Shown: piece by piece, positions 28,457 through 38,500 of the stretch
Layout: every line of letters begins with the position of its first letter
Position numbering within the stretch: position 1 is the stretch's first letter
Assembly: GCA_964576705.1 (NCBI GenBank)
Contig: CAZNVI010000002.1
Location: 1 to 64,000 of the forward strand
Length of the DNA: 64,000 nucleotides
DNA from: CAYMDS01 sp964576705
GTDB lineage: Bacteria; Patescibacteriota; Microgenomatia; Levybacterales; UBA12049
Direction of reading: 5' to 3'
The notes under the pieces: generated by a model
What the model was told of the DNA's origin: nothing
Database searches by the model: none
Seen by the model: the letters and a program-made list of their open reading frames with translations, nothing else
Made by a program: the position numbers and the translations under genes

Positions 28457-30366
28457 ATTTTTTAATGGGTGACGCACGTTTTTTTTGGCCTGAAAATATA
28501 AATTATTTTTCAGGCGTACCACAAGCATGGGATGCAAGCTTGAATACAGGCATCGGGCAATCAGGGGTAAGTACATTGTGGATTACTTCTTATCTCTACA
28601 TCACAAACGTACTTTCACATATAGGATTATCATGGATAACTTTGGTACTAGTATTTTGGATATTCCCGATTATATTACTTTCTTTTTTCTCATCAGTTTT
28701 ATTATTCCGTCATCTATTTATAACACCTATTAAACTAAGATTTATAGCGGGCATTATATATGCGCTAAACACATATTCGATAATGAATATTTTGGGGGGA
28801 CAGTTTGGCGTGATGCTTGCATACAGCATTCTACCTTTAGTTTTACTGTGTTTTATTAAAGTTTATGAGAATCCTGATCTTAAAAATTCATTAATCGCAG
28901 GACTAGCTATAAGTTTACAAGTGCTTTTTGATCCGCGGTTAGTTTATATTAGTATTCTAATTATCGGAGTATATTATTTATTTTCCGGATCATTAAAGAC
29001 TAATTTAAAGCTAAAACTGGTATATGTTTTTTTTATCCCGATAGTAATTATTTTTGTATTGCACAATTATTGGATTTTACCATTAATATACTTTACTACT
29101 CCATCGACTCCGTTTAACTATAATAGCCTGGGAGGATTTAAATTCTTCAGCTTCGCGGAATTTCCCTATGCAATTTCTTTACTTCATCCGAATTGGCCGG
29201 ATAATATATTCGGGAAGGTTAATTTTTATAAGCCTGAGTTTATGATTTTGCCGATAATCGGGTTTTCAGTGCTTAATTATTTAAAACTAACCGGGAGATC
29301 GAATGCTAAAGGAGAGAAAGAAAAACGATTGACATTATTTTTTGCATTCCTGCTACTTTATGGTGCCTTTCTTGCAAAAGGGGTAAATGAGCCGCTTGGC
29401 GCAGGTAACATTTTTTTATTTAAATATATACCCGGTATGTCTCTGTTTCGAGATCCTACTAAATTTTATACGATTATCGCAGTGGCTTATTCAATGCTAA
29501 TTCCTTTGGCATTTTTGCATCTCATAGAGACACGACTCAAAAAAAATAAAAAATATTCCATTTATATATACATATTATTTACAGTTTCATATTTAGGGAT
29601 TTTATTTTCACAATTATATAACTCAAATCTGAAGTTTTTCGAAGAAAGAACAATCCCGCAAGAATATATTTCATTTAAAAATATGATTGTCAATGAAAAT
29701 GAATACTTTCGAACTTTATGGGTTCCCCAATGGCAGCGGTATGGATATTTTTCAGATCTTAATCCTGCGATAGGTAGAGGTGAAGTTATACCTTTTGCCT
29801 CACCTATCAGTATGGCAAAAGAATTGAAAGATGATAGAGTTATCCGTCAGCTCCAAGATTTAGGCGTTAAGTATATTGTCTTGCCTTATGACTCACTCGG
29901 TGAATTTTTTATTGATGACAGAAAATATGATGAAAAAACATATATTAAAACTAAATTAGAATTAGACACAAATACTAATCTTTCGAAGAAAACTAATTTT
30001 GGTAAAGTCTTTGTTTATGAATTAGACGGTTGGAAAGACAGGTTCCGGCTAATTTCAAATTCTGGTATTAGATGGAAGGCAAATTCTGCAACAGAGTATG
30101 AAATCGAGCTTGAAAATGATAAAATTGAAAGTAAGTTGATATTTTCTGACAGTTTCGATCCAAATTGGGTTGCCATATGGGGGGATCAAGTAGTTAACTC
30201 AAAAGCCTTTAATGATGTACTAAACAGTTTTGATATATCTAAAGGGGCAAAACATATAAAAATATATTATGCACCCCAAAAGTTAGTAAATATTGGGTTA
30301 ATATTGAGCGGAACGAGTCTTTTTTTAATATTAGCAGTAATAGCATATCTAGGTAAAGAGAAGTAA
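28453..30366 (+). CDS. GT-C-like membrane protein lacking first helix
   Basis: 637 aa. It opens with GDARFFWPENINYFSGVPQAWD, corresponding to the catalytic first outer loop of the AftD/YfhO-like proteins (compare GHDAGLPISP in the gene at 24715). About eleven membrane segments reach to about residue 390, then an exported domain and a last helix near 612-632. LFRDPTKFYTIIAVAYS resembles the conserved 'FR-P-KF' segment of that family. The ATG at 28453 is the only close start; an in-frame stop lies 9 nt upstream. A lipid-linked sugar donor and outer-face acceptor are inferred. Confidence 0.55.
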   Translation: MNFLMGDARFFWPENINYFSGVPQAWDASLNTGIGQSGVSTLWITSYLYITNVLSHIGLSWITLVLVFWIFPIILLSFFSSVLLFRHLFITPIKLRFIAGIIYALNTYSIMNILGGQFGVMLAYSILPLVLLCFIKVYENPDLKNSLIAGLAISLQVLFDPRLVYISILIIGVYYLFSGSLKTNLKLKLVYVFFIPIVIIFVLHNYWILPLIYFTTPSTPFNYNSLGGFKFFSFAEFPYAISLLHPNWPDNIFGKVNFYKPEFMILPIIGFSVLNYLKLTGRSNAKGEKEKRLTLFFAFLLLYGAFLAKGVNEPLGAGNIFLFKYIPGMSLFRDPTKFYTIIAVAYSMLIPLAFLHLIETRLKKNKKYSIYIYILFTVSYLGILFSQLYNSNLKFFEERTIPQEYISFKNMIVNENEYFRTLWVPQWQRYGYFSDLNPAIGRGEVIPFASPISMAKELKDDRVIRQLQDLGVKYIVLPYDSLGEFFIDDRKYDEKTYIKTKLELDTNTNLSKKTNFGKVFVYELDGWKDRFRLISNSGIRWKANSATEYEIELENDKIESKLIFSDSFDPNWVAIWGDQVVNSKAFNDVLNSFDISKGAKHIKIYYAPQKLVNIGLILSGTSLFLILAVIAYLGKEK

Positions 30367-30371
30367 ACATT

Positions 30372-31241
30372 ATGAGAAAGATAATACTTTTAGGCAAAAA
30401 CGGTCAACTCGGTAGTGAATTCATTAGGCAAAATGATCAATTTAATTTTGATCTGTATGCTTTCGGGCGCGAGGACTTAGATGTAACAGCTTCATCAGAT
30501 CTCATTCATAAGACTATAGCAGATATCAGACCGGATATTCTCATAAATACAACGGCTTTCACAAATGTCTCAAGTTGTGAAACACTGTCGGATACAGCAT
30601 TTTCCGTTAATGCCACATCTTTAAAAAATTTAGCAGTTGAGTGTGATAAGTTTGGTATAAAATTTGTTACTTTCAGTACAGATTATGTGTTTGACGGCAA
30701 TAAGGGTAGTGGATATGTTGAAACTGATACCCCAAACCCCTTACAAATATATGGTTTGTCTAAATACGCGGGTGAATTGATCTCTAACTTATATTGTAGA
30801 AATGCATATATTATTAGAACAAACGGTGTTTACGGGGGTTTATCAGGAAGTAGAGCAAAAAGAGGCAATTTCGTATTGAATATTTTACAAAAATCTAAAG
30901 AAAAAGACGAAATAGAGGTGGTAGCTGATCAGACTGTAAGTCCAACATATGCTCCTGATTTAGCTAAAGCAACGTATAATCTAATTTTAAATGAAAATAT
31001 TAATTCTGGTATTTATCATCTAATAAACGAAGGTCATTGCTCCTGGGCGGAATTCGCTACAAGTATACTTGACTATGTAGGTTCAAAAACAAAAATTATT
31101 CCAGTTCAGTCAAAGTACATGACTACTGACTTTAAAAGGCCTCTTTATACAGCGTTATTGAACACAAGAGCACGAGGATATGACATAATCCTACCTGATT
31201 GGAAAGATGCAATAAAGAGGTATTTGGATTCTTTAAAATAA
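30372..31241 (+). CDS. rfbD: dTDP-4-dehydrorhamnose reductase-like (RmlD/RfbD)
   Basis: 289-aa SDR. LLGKNGQLGSEF is the characteristic RmlD nucleotide loop, NTTAFTNVSSCE and FSTDYVFDG are diagnostic, and YGLSKYAGE carries YxxxK. VVADQTVSPTYAPDLAKA matches the RmlD substrate region. It would complete dTDP-L-rhamnose synthesis, matching the several rhamnosyltransferase-like GT2 genes. RmlA, RmlB and RmlC are not in this window and would need to be elsewhere. It lies 5 bp after the GT-C gene. Confidence 0.8.
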   Translation: MRKIILLGKNGQLGSEFIRQNDQFNFDLYAFGREDLDVTASSDLIHKTIADIRPDILINTTAFTNVSSCETLSDTAFSVNATSLKNLAVECDKFGIKFVTFSTDYVFDGNKGSGYVETDTPNPLQIYGLSKYAGELISNLYCRNAYIIRTNGVYGGLSGSRAKRGNFVLNILQKSKEKDEIEVVADQTVSPTYAPDLAKATYNLILNENINSGIYHLINEGHCSWAEFATSILDYVGSKTKIIPVQSKYMTTDFKRPLYTALLNTRARGYDIILPDWKDAIKRYLDSLK

Positions 31242-31244
31242 ATT

Positions 31245-32168
31245 ATGTTAAGTGTCGTAGTACCAGTTTTTAATGAGGAAGAGTCTCTATCAACTTTTTA
31301 TAGTGAGATTAAGGTTGTTTTGGAAAAACTTGACGAAAAACACGAAATTATTTTTATAGACGATGGATCTACGGATAGTACTCTACAAAAATTAAAAGAT
31401 CTTTCCCGAAAAGATTCTAATATCAGGATTTTTTCACTTAGAAAAAATAGTGGTAAATCAGAAGGTTTAAGTGTAGGTTTCCAAAAAGCAAAAGGTGATT
31501 ATATATTTACAATAGATGTAGATCTTGAGGAGAAACCAAGTGAATTTCCCCGTTTACTTAAAATAATTGATGAAGGGTACGACATAGTTTCAGGATGGAG
31601 AAAAAACAGAAAGCATTCATTACCAAGGGTATATTCTTCAAAGATTGCTAATAGTATACTTTCGAAGCTATGGGGTTTGGAGTTGCATGATATAAATTGC
31701 GGCTTAAAGGTTTATACAAGAGATGCTGCGAAATCGTTACTTCTGTATGGAGGGTTATACAGATTCATACCTTTAATTGCTCACCTGAAAGGTTTTAGGG
31801 TTTCTGAAATAGTAGTAGATCATGAAAACAGGAAGTTCGGCAATGCTAAATATGGATTTCTGAAATTATGGAAAGATTTACCGGATGCATTTACAGTTTT
31901 ATTTTTAACTAAATACGCTGAAAAACCATTGCATTTCTTTGGTTTTATAGGTGGGTTAGTTTTTTCTCTGGGTTTTTTAATCTTTTTTTATTTAGGGATA
32001 ATTTGGCTATGGGGTGAATCAATAGGTAGAAGGCCATTGTTTTTTACAAGCATCTTTTTAATGCTAGGTGGAATTCAGATATTTTTCTCAGGCGTTCTTG
32101 CGGAGTTAATCAGAAATAATTCCCAAAGAGATTATACTCCTCAGATAAAGTATTCAAGTGATGTATAG
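31245..32168 (+). CDS. Family 2 polyprenyl-phosphate glycosyltransferase with C-terminal membrane helices
   Basis: 307 aa. LSVVVPVFNEEESL, IIFIDDGSTDSTL and YIFTIDVDLEEKPSEFP (DVD metal site) form the GT-A domain. NCGLKVYTRDAAKSLLLYGGLYRFIP is typical of GtrB/ArnC-like enzymes. Two hydrophobic helices lie at about 225-250 and 262-285. It should load a sugar on undecaprenyl phosphate for the GT-C enzymes. The 73-aa membrane protein follows 5 bp later. Confidence 0.8.
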   Translation: MLSVVVPVFNEEESLSTFYSEIKVVLEKLDEKHEIIFIDDGSTDSTLQKLKDLSRKDSNIRIFSLRKNSGKSEGLSVGFQKAKGDYIFTIDVDLEEKPSEFPRLLKIIDEGYDIVSGWRKNRKHSLPRVYSSKIANSILSKLWGLELHDINCGLKVYTRDAAKSLLLYGGLYRFIPLIAHLKGFRVSEIVVDHENRKFGNAKYGFLKLWKDLPDAFTVLFLTKYAEKPLHFFGFIGGLVFSLGFLIFFYLGIIWLWGESIGRRPLFFTSIFLMLGGIQIFFSGVLAELIRNNSQRDYTPQIKYSSDV

Positions 32169-32173
32169 ATAAT

Positions 32174-32395
32174 ATGAAAATTCAGGATTTAGCATTTGTG
32201 ATAGCTTTGGCGTTTTTATTACACAAAAAAATAAGTCCTAATTTATTAGCTTTAATAGGCATAGTTTTATTGGCAATTTCGATTCCGCTATTTTCGAGTT
32301 GGATTTTTTTTACGGCTTACCGCTTGGTATATTTTGCTGCATTATTTTTTCTCCTTTCAATTCTTCTGCATTTATATTACGCTAGGAATAAGTAA
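32174..32395 (+). CDS. Small membrane protein (73 aa)
   Basis: Three hydrophobic segments (about 7-15, 22-42, 45-66) and a basic C terminus. No family recognised. It directly follows a GtrB-like glycosyltransferase, so a partner or accessory role is plausible but unproven. The start follows the previous stop by 5 bp. Confidence 0.45.
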   Translation: MKIQDLAFVIALAFLLHKKISPNLLALIGIVLLAISIPLFSSWIFFTAYRLVYFAALFFLLSILLHLYYARNK

Positions 32396-32398
32396 TAC

Positions 32399-32426
32399 AG
32401 ATTGAATCTGGAATTGGAAATTAGGT
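32399..32426 (+). repeat. Heptanucleotide tandem repeat array, intergenic
   Basis: Four degenerate 7-bp units (AATCTGG, AATTGGA and variants) fill the 31-bp space before the truncated GT4 gene and end at its start codon. Member of the dispersed heptad family. Confidence 0.5.
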
Positions 32427-32966
32427 ATGAGAATAGCAATAGATATTTCACAGACAGCACATGAAAATACAGGCGTTGCGAACTTTCTCGAAAAGTTAGT
32501 TGATGGTTTGTTAGTAGCTGATGATGGCAATGAGTATATTTTATTTGGTTCTTCATTACGCAATAATACTAAGTATAAAGTATTAAGTACTAAGTATAAA
32601 AATAAGACAAAACTAACATTTAAGTTCTTTAGATTGCCACCTACATTTCTTGATTTACTGTGGAATAGGTTACATATATTATCAATTGAGAGTTTAATAG
32701 GAAAAGTTGATGTATTTATTTCATCTGATTGGATTCAGCCTCCGACTAAATCAGCAAAGAAGGTGACGATCTTATACGACTTAATAGTTTATAAATACCC
32801 TGCAGAAACTCATAAGAAAATAGTTAATACGCAAAAAAGAAGGCTAAATTGGGTAAAAAAAGAATGCGATTCAGTAATTTGTATTTCTGAGGCGACGAAA
32901 AAAGATGCGATAGATATCTTGGAAATTGACGAGAAAAAAATAAGCGTAGTTTATCCCGGAATATAA
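32427..32966 (+). pseudogene. GT4 glycosyltransferase N-terminal half only
   Basis: 179 aa. MRIAIDISQTAHENTGVANFLEKLVDGLL, VTILYDLIVYKYPAE and DSVICISEATKKDAI are the N-terminal GT-B domain. The chain stops at SVVYPGI, exactly where the linker to the donor-binding domain normally begins, and the whole C-terminal domain with the E-x7-E motif is absent. A complete GT4 gene starts 5 bp later. It contains a heptad repeat at residues about 49-58. It looks like a remnant of deletion between tandem GT4 genes; a retained half-protein cannot be excluded. Confidence 0.6.
32571..32598 (+). repeat. Heptanucleotide tandem repeat array in GT4 remnant
   Basis: Four consecutive 7-bp units of consensus AAGTAtt/a (AAGTATA, AAGTATT, AAGTACT, AAGTATA). 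Read in frame it encodes a KYKVLSTKYK peptide absent from other GT4 proteins in the window except at equivalent repeats. Confidence 0.7.
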
Positions 32967-32971
32967 ATCAT

Positions 32972-34093
32972 ATGTTAATAGGTATTGATGGAAATGAGGC
33001 AAATGTAGAAAAAAGGGTTGGTGTAAGTGAGTTCGCGTTTGAATTGTTATCACAATTCAAAAGGCATCAGGTATCCGATATCAAGTATCAAGTATATCTT
33101 AAAAGTCAGCTTAATGGTCAGCTGCCTGAACAATCGGAGGGTTTTAGGTATAGAATCTTTGGTCCGGGTAAAGCTTGGACGCAGTGGAGGCTTCCGTTAG
33201 ATTTATATATTCATCGTCCAAGGCCGGATGTATTTTTTACTCCTTCTCACTATTCTCCTCGTTTTTCACCAATTCCTACAGTTGTTTCAGTAATGGATTT
33301 ATCTTATATTTATTATCCGGAATTATTTAATAAATCCGATCTTTATCAGCTTAAAAATTGGACTAAGTATTCGGTAAGTATGGCAAGTGCAGTAATAACC
33401 ATTAGTCGATCATCTCAATTTGATATAATTAAAGAGTATAAGATACCTGAGGAAAAGGTATATGTGGTTCATCCTGGAATAAAGTTAATAAGCGACCTTG
33501 AGCCCCATGTTTATCCTATGAGCGAACTTAGTATAAAATATAGAATTTCTAACAGGTATATATTGTTTGTCGGAACATTGCAGCCTAGGAAGAACATAGA
33601 GCGGTTAATTGAGGGATTTAGCAAAATATCAAATATAGAAAAAGATTTACAGTTAGTTATCATCGGAAAAAAGGGTTGGCAGTTTGAATCTATTCTTCAA
33701 GCTCCTGAAAAATTCGGAGTTTTAGAAAAAGTAAAATTTCTTGATTTCGTGCCCGACGAAGATTTACCGCTTTTCTATAAAAATGCAATTTGTTTTGTAT
33801 TACCAAGTCTATATGAGGGGTTTGGTCTTCCTATACTTGAAGCAATGAAGCATAATTGTCCTGTAATAACGAGCAATGTCTCAAGTATGCCTGAGGCGGG
33901 AGAAAACGCTTGTTTGTACATAGATCCTGAAAATGTGGAGGATATCTCTAAGAATATAAAAAAATTAATCGAGGATGATAAGCTGAGAATAACTCTTATC
34001 AAAAAAGGAAAGGAACATATTAAGAAATTCAGTTGGGAAAAAACAGCAAAAGAAACATTGGCAATCTTAGAAAAAGTGGGAAATGAAAGTTAA
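32972..34093 (+). CDS. Family 4 glycosyltransferase
   Basis: 373-aa GT-B enzyme. LIGIDGNEANVEKRVGVSEFAFELL starts the acceptor domain; VSVMDLSYIYYPELF and ITISRSSQFDI follow. The donor domain has LFVGTLQPRKNIERLIEGF and LPSLYEGFGLPILEAMKHNCPVI with the E-x7-E pair. Residues about 31-42 (HQVSDIKYQV) come from a heptad repeat, followed by a GQLPEQSEG stretch that also looks inserted. Intact and probably active. Confidence 0.85.
   Translation: MLIGIDGNEANVEKRVGVSEFAFELLSQFKRHQVSDIKYQVYLKSQLNGQLPEQSEGFRYRIFGPGKAWTQWRLPLDLYIHRPRPDVFFTPSHYSPRFSPIPTVVSVMDLSYIYYPELFNKSDLYQLKNWTKYSVSMASAVITISRSSQFDIIKEYKIPEEKVYVVHPGIKLISDLEPHVYPMSELSIKYRISNRYILFVGTLQPRKNIERLIEGFSKISNIEKDLQLVIIGKKGWQFESILQAPEKFGVLEKVKFLDFVPDEDLPLFYKNAICFVLPSLYEGFGLPILEAMKHNCPVITSNVSSMPEAGENACLYIDPENVEDISKNIKKLIEDDKLRITLIKKGKEHIKKFSWEKTAKETLAILEKVGNES
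33063..33097 (+). repeat. Heptanucleotide tandem repeat array in GT4 gene
   Basis: Five degenerate 7-bp units (GGTATCC, GATATCA, AGTATCA and variants) in phase, encoding HQVSDIKYQVY. Similar units occur in the GT4 gene at 42652, in the corresponding part of the protein. Confidence 0.65.
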
Positions 34094-34095
34094 AT

Positions 34096-34689
34096 ATGAT
34101 AGATAGAACCGGAAAGCAGCTGTCAAATGGAGAGATTATAAATAAAGTCGGCTTGAGAGTTAGAACTATATGGAATGAGCTTATTGTGTTTATATTGCAT
34201 TTGGCAGGTTGCGTTCCTTTGCATAATTTCAGGCGTTTTATTTATAACATGGCAGGAATTCGTATCGGAAAAGGATCTGCGTTACATATGCATGCCAGGT
34301 TTTACCTTCCTTCTAATATTTCAATCGGAGAAGATACTGTTATAGGTGAAGGTGTAGTGTTAGACGGGCGGGATGATCTAAAAATAGGTAACCATGTTGA
34401 TATTGCGTCTAACGTCATGATTTATAATGCAGAACATGATATTCATAGTGAGGATTTCCATGCGGTTACATCGCCTGTTAATGTAGAAGATTACGTGTTT
34501 ATAGGACCTCGGGCAATTATTCTTCCCGGGGTTACACTGGGTAGAGGATCTGTGGTGGGAGCGGGCGCGGTCGTAACGAAATCAGTTCAAGAGTTTGAAG
34601 TAGTCGGCGGTGTTCCTGCTAAAGTTATAGGAGAAAGACAAAATAAAAATCCTCAATATAAGCTTGGAAGAGCTGCTTGGTTCAGGTAG
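34096..34689 (+). CDS. Hexapeptide-repeat (left-handed beta-helix) acyltransferase
   Basis: 197 aa. Hexapeptide turns are clear from about residue 70 (IGEDTVIGEGVVLDG, IGNHVDIASNVMIYN, VFIGPRAIILPGVTLGRGSVVGAGAVVTKSV). NAEHDIHSE carries the catalytic His, and VVGGVPAKVIG is the usual C-terminal end of WcaF/maltose O-acetyltransferase-type enzymes. It likely O-acetylates a glycan sugar using acetyl-CoA as a trimer. It lies 2 bp after the GT4 gene and 11 bp before a GT2 gene. Confidence 0.83.
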   Translation: MIDRTGKQLSNGEIINKVGLRVRTIWNELIVFILHLAGCVPLHNFRRFIYNMAGIRIGKGSALHMHARFYLPSNISIGEDTVIGEGVVLDGRDDLKIGNHVDIASNVMIYNAEHDIHSEDFHAVTSPVNVEDYVFIGPRAIILPGVTLGRGSVVGAGAVVTKSVQEFEVVGGVPAKVIGERQNKNPQYKLGRAAWFR

Positions 34690-34700
34690 TTTTTGGTACT

Positions 34701-35555
34701 ATGTTAAATCTTTCTATAATTATTCTAAGTTATAATACAAAAGAGTACCTTCGCGATTGTTTGCAGTCTATTTATAATAATTTGCCTAAAGGGTTTTTTG
34801 AAGTGATAGTTGTAGATAATGCTTCTATTGATAATAGTATTGAAATGGTACTTAAAGAATTTCCGAAAGTAAATGTATTTAAATCAGATAAAAACCTAGG
34901 TTTTGCCAAAGGTGTAAATATGGGCGCAAAAAAAGCTAAGGGTGAGCTTCTACTTTTTCTAAATTCTGACGCTGTTTTGCAAAATGATAAAGTCGTCGAG
35001 ATGACATCTTTCATCCGGAGAAATGAGGATGTGGGAATATTGGGCGGCTTGCTGGTTAACCAAGATTTAACCAGGCAGAGATCTTATGGTAAATTTTATA
35101 CTCTACCAGTCGCAGTTAAGATGTTAATCGGAGGCGATAGGATGGAGATTCGTGGCAAACGACTTGATAAGCCTGTTAGGGTGGATTGGGTTAGTGGCGG
35201 ATTCATGATGGTAAAGACATCGATTTTTACTAAGATTTCAGGCTTTGACGAAAACTATTTTATGTATATGGAAGATGTAGATTTGTGTTATAGAGCTAAA
35301 AATATGGGTTTTCTGACATTTATTTTTCCGGATAGTTATGCACTTCATTTAAGTCACGGAAGCTCTAATCGTACCTTTGCAATCGAAAATATCTATAAAG
35401 GGTTGTTATATTTTTATAAAAAACATAGACATGAATGGGAATATAATGTGTTGAAATTTATATTATTTACTAAAGCTTGGATACTTATGTCTACGGGCAT
35501 ATTAATTCGCAACCAGTATTTAAAGAATACTTATAGAAATGTAATTCGAGTCTAG
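34701..35555 (+). CDS. Family 2 glycosyltransferase, rhamnosyltransferase-like
   Basis: 284 aa from the ATG at 34701; a TTG at 34677 in frame would overlap the acyltransferase gene and adds no conserved sequence. LSIIILSYNTKEYLRDCL, VIVVDNASIDNSI, LLFLNSDAVLQ and VSGGFMMVKTSIFTKISGFDENYFMYMEDVDLCYRA are typical of WbbL-type GT2 enzymes. It probably adds a deoxyhexose to the lipid-linked chain. Confidence 0.82.
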   Translation: MLNLSIIILSYNTKEYLRDCLQSIYNNLPKGFFEVIVVDNASIDNSIEMVLKEFPKVNVFKSDKNLGFAKGVNMGAKKAKGELLLFLNSDAVLQNDKVVEMTSFIRRNEDVGILGGLLVNQDLTRQRSYGKFYTLPVAVKMLIGGDRMEIRGKRLDKPVRVDWVSGGFMMVKTSIFTKISGFDENYFMYMEDVDLCYRAKNMGFLTFIFPDSYALHLSHGSSNRTFAIENIYKGLLYFYKKHRHEWEYNVLKFILFTKAWILMSTGILIRNQYLKNTYRNVIRV

Positions 35556-35580
35556 ATAGATCAGGATATTTAACATATAT

Positions 35581-38500
35581 ATGAAGATAATTAATTGGTT
35601 ATTTGAAAATATACTGCTTGTTATTACTCTTTTTCTTTTAATTTTTATTCCTTTATATCCTAAGATACCTTTATTTGATATACGTAATACATGGGTTTAT
35701 ATACGCTTGGACGATGTTGTAGTTGTTTCGTCTGTGTTGGTCTGGTCATTGCTTATCATCCGAAAAAAAGTTAGTTTGAAAACTCCATTGACCATGCCGA
35801 TTTTAATCTTTTGGATAATTGGTGCGATTGCCACTATTCATGGTGTCCTTTTGATATTTCCTACCCTAGCCAATGTTTTTCCGAACGTAGCATTCTTAAG
35901 TTATCTGCGAAGAATAGAATACTTAAGTTTATTTTTTGTAGCCTTCTCAGGAATAAAAGATAAGAAACACCTGCTTTATGTAGGCGTAGTACTTACTATC
36001 GCACTATTTGCAGTAGTCGGATATGGGGCTGGGCAAAGATATTTAGGTTTTCCGGCTTTTCTTACTATGAATGAAGAGTTTGCTAAGGGCGAACCGATCC
36101 GACTTTCTCAATTCTCAAGAGTTCCTTCTACATTCGCTGGACATTATGATTTGGCAGCTTATCTGGTTCTTGTTCTTCCAATTCTTACTAGCTTAGTATT
36201 TGGAGTTCGTAAATGGATTCCGAAGCTTATAATCATGGCAGGTGTAGTTTTAGGCTTTGTGCTTATGTTCATGACAGTGTCGCGAGTGTCTTTCTTCGTA
36301 TTATTTATCGCAATAGGAGCAGTATTAATTTTCCAAAAAAAGAAGATAGTGCTTTTTGTGCTGCCGGTCATAGCTTTACTGTCAGTTTTATTTTTGAGTC
36401 TCGCTCCTGCTCTTATAGATCGCTTCGGAAGTACTATAAAGCAAGTAGATGTTTTAGTTGATGCGACTACCGGTGAAGCAATAGGCAGTGCCAAGCTTGT
36501 TCCTTCAGATTATTTTAAGGATAAAATTATTATCCAGGATTATGTATTGAAAGATGATAAAGTAGATGGGTCATCGATATTTGAAGAAAGCGACGAGTTA
36601 TTTAATAAAAGCACTGATACTCTTTCTGCTATTACAGCAGGAATAAGTTCTCCATCTGCAGCTGTAGTTCCATATTATTTATTATCGGATCATGTGACAC
36701 TGCTCGTTCCGGCAAATGTTTCAACAGGAGAAAATCTCCCGCAAGGTACTGGATATATAAATCTCTCATTATCGCCTGTTACCAGAAAAATAGGAGAATA
36801 TTTTTATGAAAAGCAAGACGATTCAGGTAGTGGCAAATCGGCTGATGTAGTCATAATAAACGGTAATTTTCTGGTAAAAAAAGCATCCGCTTATGATCTT
36901 TCTTTTACTACACGTTTCCAGGGTGAATGGCCACATGCTATTAAGGCATTTATGAGAAATATATTTTTTGGGTCTGGATATGGCTCAATAAGTCTTGCAA
37001 TTGATAATAATTATTTCAGGATCCTCGGAGAGGTCGGTTTATTAGGTATTGTTTCATTTCTGATCATCTTCATAACCGGAGGTATTTACATCAAGAAAAC
37101 ATTACCCTATATTCAGTCACCTTTGATTAGAAGTTTTATTATAGGTTTTGTGGCGGGAGTATTCGGTTTGGCTCTTAATGCTGTGTTAATTGATGTCTTC
37201 GAAGCATCAAAAGTTGCATATGTATTGTGGCTATTAATGGGAGTAGTAATTGGAGTATTACATCTACATCAAAAAGAAAAATTTGATATTTTAAAGGAAT
37301 TGAAGAAATCTGCTTTTTCTACACCAGCAATAGTTATTTACTTATTAATTACCTCAATTTTTGTTTTCTCACCTATGCTCAGTAATTATTTCGTCGGTGA
37401 TGATTTTACTTGGTTTAGGTGGGCAGCTGAAAATAATAATTTTCTCAGTTTCTTTACTAAAGCAGATGGATTTTTCTATCGGCCGGGTACGAAATTATAT
37501 TTTTCTACAATGTATAAAATGTTTTGGTTAAACCAAACTGTTTACCATACTGTTTCTATGCTTATGCATTTTATTGTTACTGTGCTGGTATTTTTACTTT
37601 CCAAAAAGATCTTAAAAGATAATAGAATAGCTGCACTATCAGGATTTTTATTCCTTTTTTTAAGCGGGTATCATGAAGCTGTATTTTGGATCTCATCAAC
37701 AGGTTATCTTTTTACGGCTTTCTTCATGATATCAAGTCTTCTATTTTTTGTCAGGTGGATAGACTATAAAAAAATCGTTTATTTTTTTATGTCGTTATTA
37801 TTTCTTGTCCTGTCGTTATTATTTCATGAACTAGGAGTAGTCACGATACTATTATTATTGTTTTATTATTACATTTATGAAGCCAAACTAAATCCTACTA
37901 AATTATTAGATAAAAAAATTTATATGTTTATACTTTTTGTGCCTATGTTTATTTATGGTTTATTGCGGTTCATAGCGGATAGCCATTGGTTTTCGGGAGA
38001 CTATAATTATAATTTAATAAAACTTCCGGTTAATAGTATCGGGAATGTGATTGGCTATTTATTTCTTTCAATTTTAGGTCCTTTCTCGTTACCATTTTAT
38101 TCGATAATCAGAAACTTATTTAAAGAACAGTTTTTTATAGCATTAATTCTTGGAGCCATATTTTTGACAGTCTTAATATTTGTTTATCGATTTTTTAGGA
38201 ATATGACTTCAAAAGAAGATTCGCGAATAATACTCTTTTCAACAGGTTTATTTATCATCGGATTAATACCATTTTTAGGATTAGGAAATATAACTTCCCG
38301 ATATAGTTATGTCTCAAGTATAGGCTTCGTTATAATAGCCAGTTTTTCCATTAAAAAAATATATTCTTATTTATTAGACCAAGGTAAAGAGATTGCTCTA
38401 GCAGTAGCTGCTGTATTTATTACTCTATTTATGCTTTTTCACCTAATGCAGATACAGCAAATACATAGCGATTGGAACACTGCTGGTAAAAAGGCTGAGA

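Noticed and set aside
36159..36494. Antisense 111-aa ORF
   Set aside because: Shadow of the hydrophobic part of the 1068-aa fusion gene; composition is typical of reverse reading of membrane segments.
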